Assembly: GCA_913061435.1 (NCBI GenBank)
Contig: CAJXUK010000016.1
Span: 1-58,029 of the forward strand
Direction of reading: 5' to 3'
Origin: an uncultured Thalassolituus sp.
GTDB lineage: Bacteria; Pseudomonadota; Gammaproteobacteria; Pseudomonadales; Oceanobacteraceae
Length of the DNA stretch: 58,029 bases
Position numbers and translations under genes: made by a program. The notes beneath the pieces are model-generated. The model worked only from the letters and a program-made list of their open reading frames with translations. It was not told where the DNA came from and did not search any database. This document shows positions 8,362-17,338 of the stretch, piece by piece (the first letter of the stretch is position 1; each line of letters opens with the position of its first letter).

Positions 8362-9648
8362 ATGACACAGCAAGTTCGTCGCGTAGCCATTATTGGCGGC
8401 AACCGTATCCCTTTCGCTCGCTCAAACTCTACTTATTCTTATGCGTCTAACCAAGACATGCTAACAGCCGCATTAAACGGTCTAATCAACCGTTACAACT
8501 TGCAAGGCAAAAAAATAGGTGAAGTCGTTGCAGGTTCTGTTATCAAGCACAGCCGCGATTTTAACCTAGCACGTGAATCTGTGTTAAGCACAGCACTGCA
8601 TCCAATGACACCCGCGACCGACATTCAGCAAGCGTGTGGCACCGGCTTACAAGCATGTATGCAAGTGGCTAATAAAATTGCACTAGGCCATATCGATTGC
8701 GGTATTGCTGGTGGTTCGGATACCACATCCGATGCCCCAATTGGTGTATCAGAAGGGTTGCGTAAAATTTTACTCGACGTAAACCGTGCAAAAACCACAG
8801 GCCAGCGTTTAAAGCTATTGTCTAAAATTCGTCCTAAGCACTTAGCGCCTCTTGTTCCTCGCAATGGTGAGCCACGCACTAACATGTCTATGGGTGAGCA
8901 CACAGAAATTACGGTTAAAGAATGGAATATTACTCGCGAAGAGCAAGATGAAATCGCCTTTAATAGCCACAAAAACTTATTAGCAGCTTACGATCGTGGC
9001 TTCTTTGACGACCTAGTAACACCGTTCCAAGGTTTAAGCAAAGACAACTTAGCGCGCGAACCTAACTTAGAAAAAATGGCAACGTTAAAGCCAGCATTCG
9101 ATAAAAAATCGGGCAAAGGCACATTAACAGCGGCTAACTCATCTGCACTAACCGACGGCGCTTCTTGCGTATTACTCGCGTCAGAAGAGTGGGCTAAAGA
9201 AAACAACTTACCGGTGCGTGCTTACCTGTCTTTTTACGAAACAGCCGCGGTTGATTTTGTAGGCAAAGACGCTGAAGGTCTATTAATGGCACCGGCTTAT
9301 GCCGTATCAAACATGCTAGATCGTGCGGGTTTAACTTTGCAAGATTTCGATTTTTATGAAATTCACGAAGCCTTTGCCGGTGTTGTCGCGTCAACACTAA
9401 AAGCATGGGAAGACGAGACTTTCTGCAAAGAAAAACTAGGTCGTGATGGCGTGCTAGGTTCAATCGATCGTAGCAAACTAAACGTTAACGGTTCATCTAT
9501 TGCAACGGGTCACCCATTTGCGGCAACGGGTGGTCGTATTGTATCGTCGTTGGCTAAAATGCTAGAAGAAAAAGGCGAAGGCCGAGGCTTAATCTCTATC
9601 TGCGCTGCAGGTGGCCAAGGTGTTGTGGCTATTCTCGAAGCTAAATAG
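8362..9648 (+). CDS. Acetyl-CoA C-acyltransferase (thiolase, FadI-like)
   Basis: This 428-residue thiolase would cleave 3-ketoacyl-CoA with CoA, or condense acetyl-CoA units. The acylated cysteine is Cys92 in QQACGTGLQA. The C-terminal catalytic histidine is in NGSSIATGHPFAATG and the second cysteine in SICAAGGQGV. Similarity through the loop after residue 120 (GGSDTTSDAPIGVS) is to FadI/trifunctional-beta-type thiolases rather than to FadA or PhaA. The start has a good site (AGGA at 8351). Its divergent partner is the long FabG-like reductase, so an operon-like functional pair in beta-oxidation or a reductive reverse route is likely. The exact substrate length is unknown. Confidence 0.87.
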   Translation: MTQQVRRVAIIGGNRIPFARSNSTYSYASNQDMLTAALNGLINRYNLQGKKIGEVVAGSVIKHSRDFNLARESVLSTALHPMTPATDIQQACGTGLQACMQVANKIALGHIDCGIAGGSDTTSDAPIGVSEGLRKILLDVNRAKTTGQRLKLLSKIRPKHLAPLVPRNGEPRTNMSMGEHTEITVKEWNITREEQDEIAFNSHKNLLAAYDRGFFDDLVTPFQGLSKDNLAREPNLEKMATLKPAFDKKSGKGTLTAANSSALTDGASCVLLASEEWAKENNLPVRAYLSFYETAAVDFVGKDAEGLLMAPAYAVSNMLDRAGLTLQDFDFYEIHEAFAGVVASTLKAWEDETFCKEKLGRDGVLGSIDRSKLNVNGSSIATGHPFAATGGRIVSSLAKMLEEKGEGRGLISICAAGGQGVVAILEAK

Positions 9649-9678
9649 ATGAAGCTAAATAGCAGGCGCTAAATAGAA
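9637..9678 (+). repeat. Three 14-bp tandem units across the thiolase stop codon
   Basis: Units at 9637-9650, 9651-9664 and 9665-9678 each contain GCTAAATAG, so the last codons and stop of the thiolase are copied twice downstream. The first two differ at two positions; the third is more diverged. Confidence 0.88.
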
Positions 9679-9681
9679 GAA

Positions 9682-9719
9682 AAAAAACCACAACCGATAA
9701 ATCGATTGTGGTTTTTTTT
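9682..9719. terminator. Bidirectional rho-independent terminator
   Basis: A long stem (about 9684-9698 with 9701-9715, one mismatch) is flanked by an A run on the left and eight T on the right. It can end both the thiolase on the plus strand and the DUF819 gene on the minus strand. Confidence 0.92.
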
Positions 9720-9764
9720 GCAGTAAACATTTGCAAATATCAGCAAACAGATACAAATAAAAAA

Positions 9765-10946
9765 CTATAACCCCAGCAAAGCTCGGCTAATATTGGCCAC
9801 AATAATGCCTAAATAATTACCCACCGCATAACCAATAATCGCCGCCGCAAAACCCGGTAATAAAATCTCACGATTCTTTAACGCACCTGCAATCACCGGA
9901 ATAAACGGAACCGACATAATCGCCGCCGAAGAAGTAATTAAAAACGTATCGGTATCGATTTTAAACAACTTGCACAGCAATGCCTGCAACACAAAAGAAC
10001 CAATTAAAATAAAGCTAATGTAGCTGGCCAAGCCAAGATCAATATTGGTAAAAATACCCGTATCCGTCATCGTGCCCATGGTAAAACAAAACACCAAGAT
10101 CAAATACATACCCAACTGAAAGCTATTGGCTAAACGGCGCACCATAGGGATAAAAGACGCCGCCAATCCCAAGCTGGTAATACCGACAATCGTCGCTGTC
10201 GATTTATATGTTTCTGGCACTAGGCTCGCTATGAATAACGCCAACCCCACCACAATGCCAGAACTCAACAAAGAGCCAAGTGTTTGCGGTGCTAATTTTA
10301 AGCTTAAAAGCTTCTTATAACCGTGTGCGGTTTCATCGGCCATGTGCTCCATACCGGCATAATCAATATCACCTTCGCCAGAATTTTTAGGCTGATATTT
10401 ATTTAAAAATAACCCAAAGACTTTTTGTCCAAGAGCCATCACAAAAATAAGATACATTGCCGAAAATAAAATATCGTAAGTCACCATGGTAATAAAAATC
10501 GATTCTTTACCATCGATTGCGGTTTTAATCGCCGCCATATTTGGGCCGCCACCGGTGTAAGCGCCTACTGACATACCCGCAACTTGCCAAACATCGGCCA
10601 CTTGATCATTGAAAATAATGGCCCCAACAATACTCACGACCATCACCGAAAGTAATGCCAACCCCATACCTTTTAAGGTGTCGCCGGCCATAGTGAGGGC
10701 AGTTTTTACATGAATCGAAAACAATAACAGCGGCAAAGCAAGTGCGATACTGATCTCAGAAACATCTTTTTGCACCGCAGTAATAGTAGCAAGTTCAAAA
10801 AATGCGGATAAATCAACACTCGCTGCAATAGCAATCCCCAAACCAAACGACAACACCACAACACCGGCCTTATCGAGCCAAGCAAGCTTTTGGCAAGCAA
10901 ATACAATCAACGCAGGGATCAATAAATAAGCGGCTAATAAAATCAT
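9765..10946 (-). CDS. DUF819-family membrane protein (putative transporter)
   Basis: This 393-residue protein has about ten hydrophobic segments and the DUF819 landmark GAYTGGGPNMAAIKTAI near residue 128, with a second conserved stretch SAAIMSVPFIPVIAGAL near the end. The family is predicted to be inner-membrane transporters, but no substrate is established to my knowledge. Its ATG overlaps the stop of the upstream racemase-like gene by 4 bp (ATGA type), so the two are translationally coupled. The likely reading is that it moves the amino-acid-like compound handled by that enzyme. That is inference from coupling only. Confidence 0.78.
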   Translation of the reverse strand: MILLAAYLLIPALIVFACQKLAWLDKAGVVVLSFGLGIAIAASVDLSAFFELATITAVQKDVSEISIALALPLLLFSIHVKTALTMAGDTLKGMGLALLSVMVVSIVGAIIFNDQVADVWQVAGMSVGAYTGGGPNMAAIKTAIDGKESIFITMVTYDILFSAMYLIFVMALGQKVFGLFLNKYQPKNSGEGDIDYAGMEHMADETAHGYKKLLSLKLAPQTLGSLLSSGIVVGLALFIASLVPETYKSTATIVGITSLGLAASFIPMVRRLANSFQLGMYLILVFCFTMGTMTDTGIFTNIDLGLASYISFILIGSFVLQALLCKLFKIDTDTFLITSSAAIMSVPFIPVIAGALKNREILLPGFAAAIIGYAVGNYLGIIVANISRALLGL

Positions 10947-12265
10947 TCGCTTACCTCTTTAATACACTGATTAATACACTGATTAATACACTGATTAATA
11001 CCTTGATTGATACTCTGATTATCGAAAGAATTAGCATTAAAGATTGGCCACCAGTCGACAATACTGCCTTCGTCATACACTGCAATTTCACCAAACTGCA
11101 AAAACACCGCTTCGCTTTGAGCAGGTCGAAAGAAAAAATAATCATCAACTTTTAAGCCATGATTATCTTTAAGATCGTACATCTCTTGATTACTAGAATG
11201 ACCAAACACCGACGAACGTTTACTGTCGGCAGGAAAGCATGGCGTTGCCAGCCAATTACCCCCATAAATAAAACAGGCCTGTTTTGGCAGCATCCCCACA
11301 GTTTGCAAAAACTTAGACAGCCCCTTCATCATCGGAATCTCTGGCTTATCAACCAATTTTAAAACCGGAGTCGCAATAAAGCAGGCTGGGGTGTGATGAG
11401 TTAATGTGCTGGTATCAAAATCGGTCGGCTTCACCAATGCAGAAGCCGTCGCTATCTCGCTCACAAAACGGCATTGCGGATTTGACTTGTTGTATAACGG
11501 ATACGTACTACTGCCGCCAGCATTCAAAATTAAGGTATCGCAAAATTTTTGCCCAAACTTATCAACCACCAACTGATAACAAGTCTGATAAGATCGCATA
11601 GCCAACTCAAACGCTTTTGCCTTACCGCCTACAAAAGCCGGCATTTTCGTAATATGAGCCTCATAACCCATAAGCCCGGTTAAAATTAACCGCGGATCAG
11701 CCACTAAAATGTCTAATGCTTGATCAAACTCAGCAAAACTATCGGCATCGTTGGCATCAAAACCACCACGATGTAAACCTACATCCAATTCCAAATTAAT
11801 ATTAACCGTCGTGCCTAACTCTTTCGCCAACGCTTGATACTGTTTTAAACGCTCAACACTATCGACCAACCAATGTAATTGTTTATGCGTATCAAAACGC
11901 GAATCGGACAGGGTATTGTGCCATTGATAAAACTCCCGCACACCGGCAACCGGCATAGGTTTGCCCAGTAAAATATCGGCTGTAGGGATATGCTCAACTA
12001 CGTGCTTTAAAAAGGGTATATGAAAACTCATCAAACGATTACTGCCGCTACGCTGTAAAATGTAGTTCAGCAAAGGTACAGAAGGTAACGACTTAGCCAC
12101 CACGCGGTAATCAAAGCCCGTTTGAATCACCGCCAACAAGGCATCTAAATTTTCATCTAAGCGTTGTTTATCAACCACCAAAGTTGGGCGGTAGGCACCC
12201 GCTTGCGATAACGCCAAGCCTAGCTGGGTAAAATACTCAGCCGAAAGGAATGTATTAATAGTCAT
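10943..12265 (-). CDS. PLP-dependent alanine-racemase-fold enzyme (DSD1/D-threonine-aldolase-like)
   Basis: A 440-residue protein with an N-terminal alanine-racemase-type PLP barrel. Lys58 in YRVVAKSLPSVP fits the cofactor lysine; NLELDVGLHRGG and GLMGYEAHI are barrel strands. Enzymes of this group act on D-serine, D-threonine or related 3-hydroxy amino acids. The C-terminal region (FRPAQSEAVFLQFGEI) lacks the His-x-Cys zinc pair I recall from DSD1 dehydratases, so the reaction may differ. The last ~25 residues are a run of CINQ units encoded by a 12-bp tandem repeat and are probably not part of the folded enzyme. It is coupled to the DUF819 gene by a 4-bp overlap. Confidence 0.72.
   Translation of the reverse strand: MTINTFLSAEYFTQLGLALSQAGAYRPTLVVDKQRLDENLDALLAVIQTGFDYRVVAKSLPSVPLLNYILQRSGSNRLMSFHIPFLKHVVEHIPTADILLGKPMPVAGVREFYQWHNTLSDSRFDTHKQLHWLVDSVERLKQYQALAKELGTTVNINLELDVGLHRGGFDANDADSFAEFDQALDILVADPRLILTGLMGYEAHITKMPAFVGGKAKAFELAMRSYQTCYQLVVDKFGQKFCDTLILNAGGSSTYPLYNKSNPQCRFVSEIATASALVKPTDFDTSTLTHHTPACFIATPVLKLVDKPEIPMMKGLSKFLQTVGMLPKQACFIYGGNWLATPCFPADSKRSSVFGHSSNQEMYDLKDNHGLKVDDYFFFRPAQSEAVFLQFGEIAVYDEGSIVDWWPIFNANSFDNQSINQGINQCINQCINQCIKEVSE
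10961..11020 (-). repeat. 12-bp coding minisatellite, five units
   Basis: Units start at 10961, 10973, 10985, 10997 and 11009; the first three are identical (AATACACTGATT on the plus strand) and the last two are diverged. Read on the minus strand they encode repeated INQ(C/G) at the C-terminus of the racemase-like protein. Confidence 0.95.
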
Positions 12266-12368
12266 TGTTATTATTGTGTATGCACATTAATGGAAATATT
12301 TTCTTGTACGTTTGTACCATATTGCGCAAGTTTCGTATAGCCAGAGCACCTAATTAACAATCAAAGTG

Positions 12369-13463
12369 CTAATAAGCCTCAGTATCTACCCAAGTTGCGC
12401 CAATGTTAATCGCCTGAAAACGTTTAGCGGGTAATCCATTCGCTTGCATGGCGCGCTCTAACGCTAGTGGTGGTTGATCGACGCCCTCAGCAGTTAATAC
12501 AAAGGTATTCCAATGGATACCAAAGGCAGACTCGGCATTAATGTCTTTAAAAATCTCCACCGCATCAGAAGGATTTACGTGGTGGGTTTTCATAAACCAG
12601 CGAGGTTCATAAGCACCAATCGGAATCATCGCAAAATCCACCTTACCCAAGGTCTCACCGATTTCTTTAAACTGATAAGGGTTGTATCCGGTATCGCCAC
12701 CAAACCACGCGATAAACTTGTCGCTTTGCTGTGATTGTGGCCAGCTAAATGCCCAAGACGCCCACAAACTTTTATTGGTGTCGAACAAACTGCGTCGCGA
12801 CCAGTGTTGGCTCGGTTGGGCTTGCACCGTCAACTCACCTAGGGTGCGAGTTTCCCACCAATCCATTTCTTCAACGTTGGCTAAATCAAAGTCTTCAAAC
12901 CATTCTTTTAGCCCCAAAGGCACTAACCACAAGGGTTGCTTGCCATTCACTTCACGAATGAATTTAGCCTGAGTGAGTGCCTCAACCGTGCCTTCATCTA
13001 AATGGTCATAATGATTATGCGAGATCACAATCACATCAATATTGGGCAAATCGTCAACACTAATTGCCGGTGGGGTAAAACGTTTAGGGCCAATGCTTTG
13101 CGAAAAAGAAGAGCGTTCAGAAAAAATAGGATCAGTAAGGATATTCATACCACGATATTGCAAAAGCACCGTTGAGTGGCCAATTAACGTGGCTTGGGCA
13201 ACATTATGATTGGGGTTATGAATTTTTTCTAAATCGGCAGGCTGCCAAAATTCGCGATAATTTTCAGGGGCTTCTGGCCATTCCATCTCACCAAAAAACC
13301 GAGCTTTAAAGAACGCCCCAAAACTGGGTTCATAATCATCGGGCAGGTGCAAGTTACGAAAGGTACCATTGTTATGATGTGCTGGCTTTTGATCGGCCAG
13401 CGCCGATATGCCGCTTAGTGAAATAATAAAAGTCATAATCATTTTTAAAGCAAACATATTCAA
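12369..13463 (-). CDS. Exported metallo-beta-lactamase-fold hydrolase (UlaG/NAPE-PLD-like)
   Basis: This 364-residue protein begins with a hydrophobic leader ending near SALA, so it is probably periplasmic. It has the zinc motif SHNHYDHLD (HxHxDH) near residue 150, GHSTVLLQY before it, GGDTGYN further on and a late histidine in GIHWNTF. The flanking sequence NVAQATLIGHSTVLL resembles the Zn-dependent hydrolases that include UlaG lactonases and NAPE-type phospholipase D. A lipid or lactone substrate is possible; none can be assigned. It follows queE by 38 bp on the same strand and might be co-transcribed. Confidence 0.78.
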   Translation of the reverse strand: MNMFALKMIMTFIISLSGISALADQKPAHHNNGTFRNLHLPDDYEPSFGAFFKARFFGEMEWPEAPENYREFWQPADLEKIHNPNHNVAQATLIGHSTVLLQYRGMNILTDPIFSERSSFSQSIGPKRFTPPAISVDDLPNIDVIVISHNHYDHLDEGTVEALTQAKFIREVNGKQPLWLVPLGLKEWFEDFDLANVEEMDWWETRTLGELTVQAQPSQHWSRRSLFDTNKSLWASWAFSWPQSQQSDKFIAWFGGDTGYNPYQFKEIGETLGKVDFAMIPIGAYEPRWFMKTHHVNPSDAVEIFKDINAESAFGIHWNTFVLTAEGVDQPPLALERAMQANGLPAKRFQAINIGATWVDTEAY

Positions 13464-13501
13464 ACGCCATGTATTTATTCAAACATTAAATTATATAAAA
13501 A

Positions 13502-14206
13502 CTACTCAATCCCCAGCATTTTGTGGGTTTGTAAACTCAGCATCCATTGAGGGTGCTTTAAACAATATTGAGTCGCTTTTTGCGTATTACTTTGTGATAA
13601 ACCTTGGTGCGCATCCGACACAATGTAATCAAGAGACGCATCAGCCATGGGTTGCAAATAACGATGAGTGGCTTGAATGTGGTCAAAAAATTCTGGCATA
13701 GCTAACGGCTGTGGATACACCAGTTTAAGTTCATCACACTCAATCAATACCAACTCCGCATCGGCTTTTGGGCTTAAACATACCCAGTCAATGCCTGCGG
13801 GAGCGGGCAGTGTACCGTTGGTTTCTACCGCCACTTCAAAGCCATAGTCGTGCATCACAGCAATTAAGGGTTCATCTAGCTGTAATAAAGGCTCGCCACC
13901 GGTACATACAATATAAGGTTTGCCTCTAAGCATTCCTTTTGCCGCAGATTCCGGTGTTGGTTTTCCTGGCCATAACGACGCAATTAACTGCACTAATGCT
14001 TCGGCGCTATAAATGCCACCGTTTTCACCATCGGTACCGACAAAATCGGTATCACAAAAGTCACAAACCGATTGCGCGCGCGATTCTTCTTTACCGTTCC
14101 ATAAATTACATTTGCTAAAACGGCAAAAAACCGAAGGTCGGCCAGCTTGCGCGCCTTCACCTTGCAGCGTGTAAAAAATCTCTTTAACGCGATAAGTCTT
14201 CGTCAT
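13502..14206 (-). CDS. queE: 7-carboxy-7-deazaguanine synthase
   Basis: QueE is a radical-SAM enzyme that turns 6-carboxy-tetrahydropterin into 7-carboxy-7-deazaguanine on the route to queuosine tRNA base. The 234-residue protein has EIFYTLQGEGAQAGRPSVFCRF followed by a cysteine motif spaced C-x14-C-x2-C (CNLW...CDFC), the expanded-loop version of the [4Fe-4S]/SAM site known from proteobacterial QueE. VCTGGEPLLQ and VAVETNGT are further radical-SAM landmarks. It starts 4 bp after queC, forming an operon whose products act in consecutive steps. Confidence 0.93.
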   Translation of the reverse strand: MTKTYRVKEIFYTLQGEGAQAGRPSVFCRFSKCNLWNGKEESRAQSVCDFCDTDFVGTDGENGGIYSAEALVQLIASLWPGKPTPESAAKGMLRGKPYIVCTGGEPLLQLDEPLIAVMHDYGFEVAVETNGTLPAPAGIDWVCLSPKADAELVLIECDELKLVYPQPLAMPEFFDHIQATHRYLQPMADASLDYIVSDAHQGLSQSNTQKATQYCLKHPQWMLSLQTHKMLGIE

Positions 14207-14210
14207 CAGA

Positions 14211-14927
14211 TTACACTTCGTAAGCCAGTGGATCGGTAGCGTTGTTCATCGCAAAGGCTTCTAAGCGTTCAACGCATGAACCACATTTACCACAGGCTTT
14301 TTCGCGGCCGTTATAACAGGTCCAAGACTTACCATAATCCAAGCCCATGTTAAGACCATCGGTTAAAATTTCAGACTTGTGACTGTTTAAGTACGGAGTA
14401 ACAATATCAATTGGTTCATAGTTGGCGATTTTAGCGACGTCGTTCATCGCATGCACAAACTCTGGGCGGCAATCGGGGTAAATTGAATGATCCCCAGCGT
14501 GAGCGCCGTAAAATACTTTCTCAGCGCCAATATCCACCGCATAACCAATCGCCAACGACAATAAAATCATATTGCGGTTAGGCACCACGGTAGACTTCAT
14601 ATTGGCTGCTTCGTAATGGCCTTCAGGAATATCAATATCTGAGGTTAACGACGAACTCTGTAATAACTGATTAATTGCTGTGATATCAATAATCTTGTGT
14701 TCAATCCCCAGCTCCAAACAAACCTGCTTAGCAAATTCAATTTCTTTAGTATGTTTTTGCCCATAATCAAAGGTAATGGCATACAGATCAAAACCCTCTG
14801 CTTTGGCTTTGTTTAAAATAGTAAAAGAATCCATTCCACCAGAATAAATCACAACAGCTTTTTGTGAGATAGACTCGGATTGATCAGAAGACGAAAGAGG
14901 CAGGCTGGAAGACATAAGATCACTCAA
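14211..14927 (-). CDS. queC: 7-cyano-7-deazaguanine (preQ0) synthase
   Basis: QueC converts the QueE product to preQ0 using ATP and ammonia. The 238-residue protein has the PP-loop YSGGMDSF at about residues 28-35 and a C-terminal zinc-binding cysteine cluster (CGKCGSC following SWTCYNG). The first ~20 residues are serine-rich and not conserved in the family; an in-frame ATG at residue 5 is an alternative start. It is first in the queC-queE operon and divergent from argG. Confidence 0.94.
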   Translation of the reverse strand: MSDLMSSSLPLSSSDQSESISQKAVVIYSGGMDSFTILNKAKAEGFDLYAITFDYGQKHTKEIEFAKQVCLELGIEHKIIDITAINQLLQSSSLTSDIDIPEGHYEAANMKSTVVPNRNMILLSLAIGYAVDIGAEKVFYGAHAGDHSIYPDCRPEFVHAMNDVAKIANYEPIDIVTPYLNSHKSEILTDGLNMGLDYGKSWTCYNGREKACGKCGSCVERLEAFAMNNATDPLAYEV

Positions 14928-14957
14928 TTTTTAACGGCACGTTCAATAATGCGCGCC

Positions 14958-14963
14958 ATTATA
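14958..14963 (-). promoter_or_regulatory. Probable -10 element of queC
   Basis: On the minus strand a consensus TATAAT is followed by GGCGCGC, a GC-rich discriminator like that downstream of the argG and purC -10 elements. It implies a leader of only about 25 bases. No good -35 is visible. Confidence 0.5.
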
Positions 14964-15034
14964 TAGTAAAGAATGAAAGACCGCATGGCCTATGGCTTTT
15001 GCCTTTGAGTCTGGCGTATATCTGCTATATAGAG

Positions 15035-15040
15035 TAGAAT
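15035..15040 (+). promoter_or_regulatory. Probable -10 element of argG
   Basis: TAGAAT is followed by TTGCGCCATTAAATTT, almost the same as the sequence after the purC -10 element. It lies 51 bases before the argG start. A clear -35 was not found. Confidence 0.5.
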
Positions 15041-15090
15041 TTGCGCCATTAAATTTAAGTAAACCCACAACTTACAACGAGAGCATATCT

Positions 15091-16314
15091 ATGTCTGACA
15101 TCAAAAAAGTGGTGTTGGCGTACTCCGGTGGTCTGGATACGTCGGTAATTGTTAAATGGCTTCAAGAAGAATATAACTGCGAAGTTGTTACCTTCACCGC
15201 TGATCTTGGTCAGGGCGAAGAAGTTGAACCCGCGCGCGCCAAAGCAGAAGCGCTGGGTATCAAAGAAATCTACATCGATGACTTGCGTGAAGAATATGCC
15301 CGTGACTTTGTTTTCCCAATGTTCCGCGCCAACGCCATCTACGAAGGTGAATACCTACTAGGTACGTCGATTGCTCGTCCATTAATCGCTAAGCGTTTGA
15401 TCGAAATCGCTAACGAAACCGGTGCTGATGCTATTTCTCACGGCGCAACCGGTAAAGGTAACGACCAAGTTCGTTTCGAACTAGGCGCTTATGCCCTTAA
15501 ACCTGGCGTAAAAGTGATTGCACCTTGGCGTGAATGGGACCTAACGTCTCGCGAAACTCTAATGGCGTATTGTGCAGAGCACGGCATTGAAATTGAAAAC
15601 AAAAAAGGCAAAAAGTCGCCATACTCAATGGACGCTAACTTGCTGCACATCTCTTACGAAGGCGACATTCTAGAAGATCCATGGAATGAGCCAGAAGAAG
15701 ACATGTGGTTATGGACTAAGTCCCCAGAAAACGCGCCAAACGAGCCGACTTATGTCACGCTTACTTTCAAAAATGGCGACGTAGTGGCTATCGATGGCGT
15801 TGATAAAACTCCAGCGACCGTTATGGAAGAACTCAACAAAGTAGCTGGCGAAAACGGCATTGGCCGTGTGGACATCGTAGAAAACCGTTATGTCGGCATG
15901 AAAGCTCGCGGTTGTTACGAAACCCCAGCCGGTACCGTGTTATTAAAAGCACACCGTGCGATTGAATCAATCACACTAGACCGTGAAGCGGCTCACCTTA
16001 AAGATGAGCTAATGCCACGTTACGCCAAATTGATCTACAACGGCTACTGGTGGTCTCCAGAGCGTGAAATGTTACAAGCAGCAATCGACAACACACAAAC
16101 GGTTGTAAACGGTGAAGTACGCTTGAAACTGTACAAAGGCAACGTCATCGTTGTCGGTCGTAAGTCAGACGACAGCTTGTTTGATGAAGCTATTGCTACA
16201 TTTGAAGACGATGCCGGCGCTTACGATCAAAAAGACGCAGCAGGCTTCATTAAGTTGAACGCACTACGTTTACGCACCGCTGCTAAAAAAGGCCGTAATC
16301 CGCTAGAGAAATAA
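15091..16314 (+). CDS. argG: Argininosuccinate synthase
   Basis: ArgG joins citrulline and aspartate with ATP to form argininosuccinate in arginine synthesis. The N-terminal PP-loop AYSGGLDTS (residues 9-17) and the long conserved blocks [24 protein letters not shown] and [13 protein letters not shown] leave no doubt. I start at the ATG at 15091, giving 407 residues, the usual length; the open frame extends upstream to 14992, but that part covers the promoter and has no family similarity. It is a single-gene unit with a strong terminator and a promoter with GC-rich discriminator. Confidence 0.96.
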   Translation: MSDIKKVVLAYSGGLDTSVIVKWLQEEYNCEVVTFTADLGQGEEVEPARAKAEALGIKEIYIDDLREEYARDFVFPMFRANAIYEGEYLLGTSIARPLIAKRLIEIANETGADAISHGATGKGNDQVRFELGAYALKPGVKVIAPWREWDLTSRETLMAYCAEHGIEIENKKGKKSPYSMDANLLHISYEGDILEDPWNEPEEDMWLWTKSPENAPNEPTYVTLTFKNGDVVAIDGVDKTPATVMEELNKVAGENGIGRVDIVENRYVGMKARGCYETPAGTVLLKAHRAIESITLDREAAHLKDELMPRYAKLIYNGYWWSPEREMLQAAIDNTQTVVNGEVRLKLYKGNVIVVGRKSDDSLFDEAIATFEDDAGAYDQKDAAGFIKLNALRLRTAAKKGRNPLEK

Positions 16315-16356
16315 CTCTCAGCGAATTTAGCTTTATTAGTAAAAAAGCGAGCAAAC

Positions 16357-16397
16357 AAAAAAAGCTTAACCGGGTGATTCGGTTAAGCTTTTTTTTT
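16357..16397 (+). terminator. Rho-independent terminator of argG
   Basis: A perfect 12-bp stem (16361-16372 with 16380-16391, extended by flanking A/T) is followed by a run of T. It starts about 43 bases after the argG stop. Confidence 0.93.
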
Positions 16398-16450
16398 ACG
16401 GCATAATACGACTATTATAAAACGATAAAAATAACAGGAGCGTCAGCCCA

Positions 16451-17203
16451 ATGAATTCAAATAAAAACGTAGTGATTACCGGCGCATCGTCAGGTATTGG
16501 CGCAGCACTGGCCCACGAATTTGCTAACCGTGGTTACAACATTGCTTTGTGTGCACGCCGGGTAGAAAAATTAGACAACCTAAAAGCAGCCCTTAGCGAA
16601 ACAAACAGCCGCATTAACGTGATTACTGCGGCGCTAGACGTAAACGATCTTGAATCAGTGCCACAGGTATTAAACGACATCAAAACCCAAATGGGGCACC
16701 TCACCATCGTTATCGCTAACGCAGGCATAACCGGTGTGCGCCGCACGGGTAGTGGTGATCTCACGGTAGATAAAAACATCATGCAAACCAATTTATTTGG
16801 TGCCATTGCCACCGTTGATGCGGCTATGGCTATTTTCCGCGAACAAGAATTTGGCCATATAGTAGGTATGTCGTCTTTTTCTGCGTTTCGTGGCATTCCC
16901 GGCAGCGCTGCGTATTCTGCTTCTAAAGCGGCACTTACCAACTACCTGCAAGCGGTAGGCACCGAAATGTTCCGTAAAAAAGATATTCAAGTCACCGCCA
17001 TACACCCAGGATTTATCCGCACCGAAATAGACGACAATATCGACAAATTCCCCTTTGTGATCGATGCCGACAAAGCCGCCAATACCATGGTAAACGCCAT
17101 CGAAAAAGGCAAAACCGATATCGTTGTTCCTAGCTGGCCATGGGCACTGTTGCGCAAAGTTATTCCGCTACTGCCCAACTCGGTAATGGCCAAAGTATTT
17201 TAA
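16451..17203 (+). CDS. Short-chain dehydrogenase/reductase, substrate unknown
   Basis: A 250-residue classical SDR: cofactor motif TGASSGIG (residues ~10-17), ANAG near 90, catalytic serine in GMSSFSA and YSASKAA with the Tyr-Lys pair, then HPGFIRTEI. ARR after the second strand favours NADPH. The C-terminus (PSWPWALLRKVIPLLPNSVMAKVF) is hydrophobic and basic, as in SDRs that associate with membranes or lipids. A GGAG ribosome site lies 11 bases upstream. It stands alone between argG and purC and context gives no substrate. Confidence 0.82.
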   Translation: MNSNKNVVITGASSGIGAALAHEFANRGYNIALCARRVEKLDNLKAALSETNSRINVITAALDVNDLESVPQVLNDIKTQMGHLTIVIANAGITGVRRTGSGDLTVDKNIMQTNLFGAIATVDAAMAIFREQEFGHIVGMSSFSAFRGIPGSAAYSASKAALTNYLQAVGTEMFRKKDIQVTAIHPGFIRTEIDDNIDKFPFVIDADKAANTMVNAIEKGKTDIVVPSWPWALLRKVIPLLPNSVMAKVF

Positions 17204-17271
17204 TAACCCACACTTAAAACGCTTACACCGCGTTATAGCCGCGAAATCCCAGTGCCAGCACCGCTTGCTTC

Positions 17272-17280
17272 TGGTAGAAT
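17272..17280 (+). promoter_or_regulatory. Extended -10 promoter element of purC
   Basis: TGGTAGAAT is an extended -10 (TGn plus TAGAAT), followed by the GC-rich discriminator TCGCGGCC and then ATTAAATT. It is 59 bases upstream of the purC ATG and closely resembles the argG region. Confidence 0.55.
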
Positions 17281-17338
17281 TCGCGGCCATTAAATTCCAC
17301 TTATATTATTGCGGTTAATGCCGCCAGAGGCCTGAGTT

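Noticed and set aside
10961..11020. Regular repeats that might suggest a CRISPR array
   Set aside because: Units are 12 bp, directly adjacent without spacers, in frame inside a coding region; they are a minisatellite.
14928..14963. preQ1 riboswitch upstream of queC
   Set aside because: The likely -10 element leaves a leader of only about 25 bases, too short for an aptamer, and no pseudoknot-like sequence is seen.
14992..15090. N-terminally extended ArgG
   Set aside because: The extension covers the promoter region and is absent from the family; the ATG at 15091 gives the normal start.
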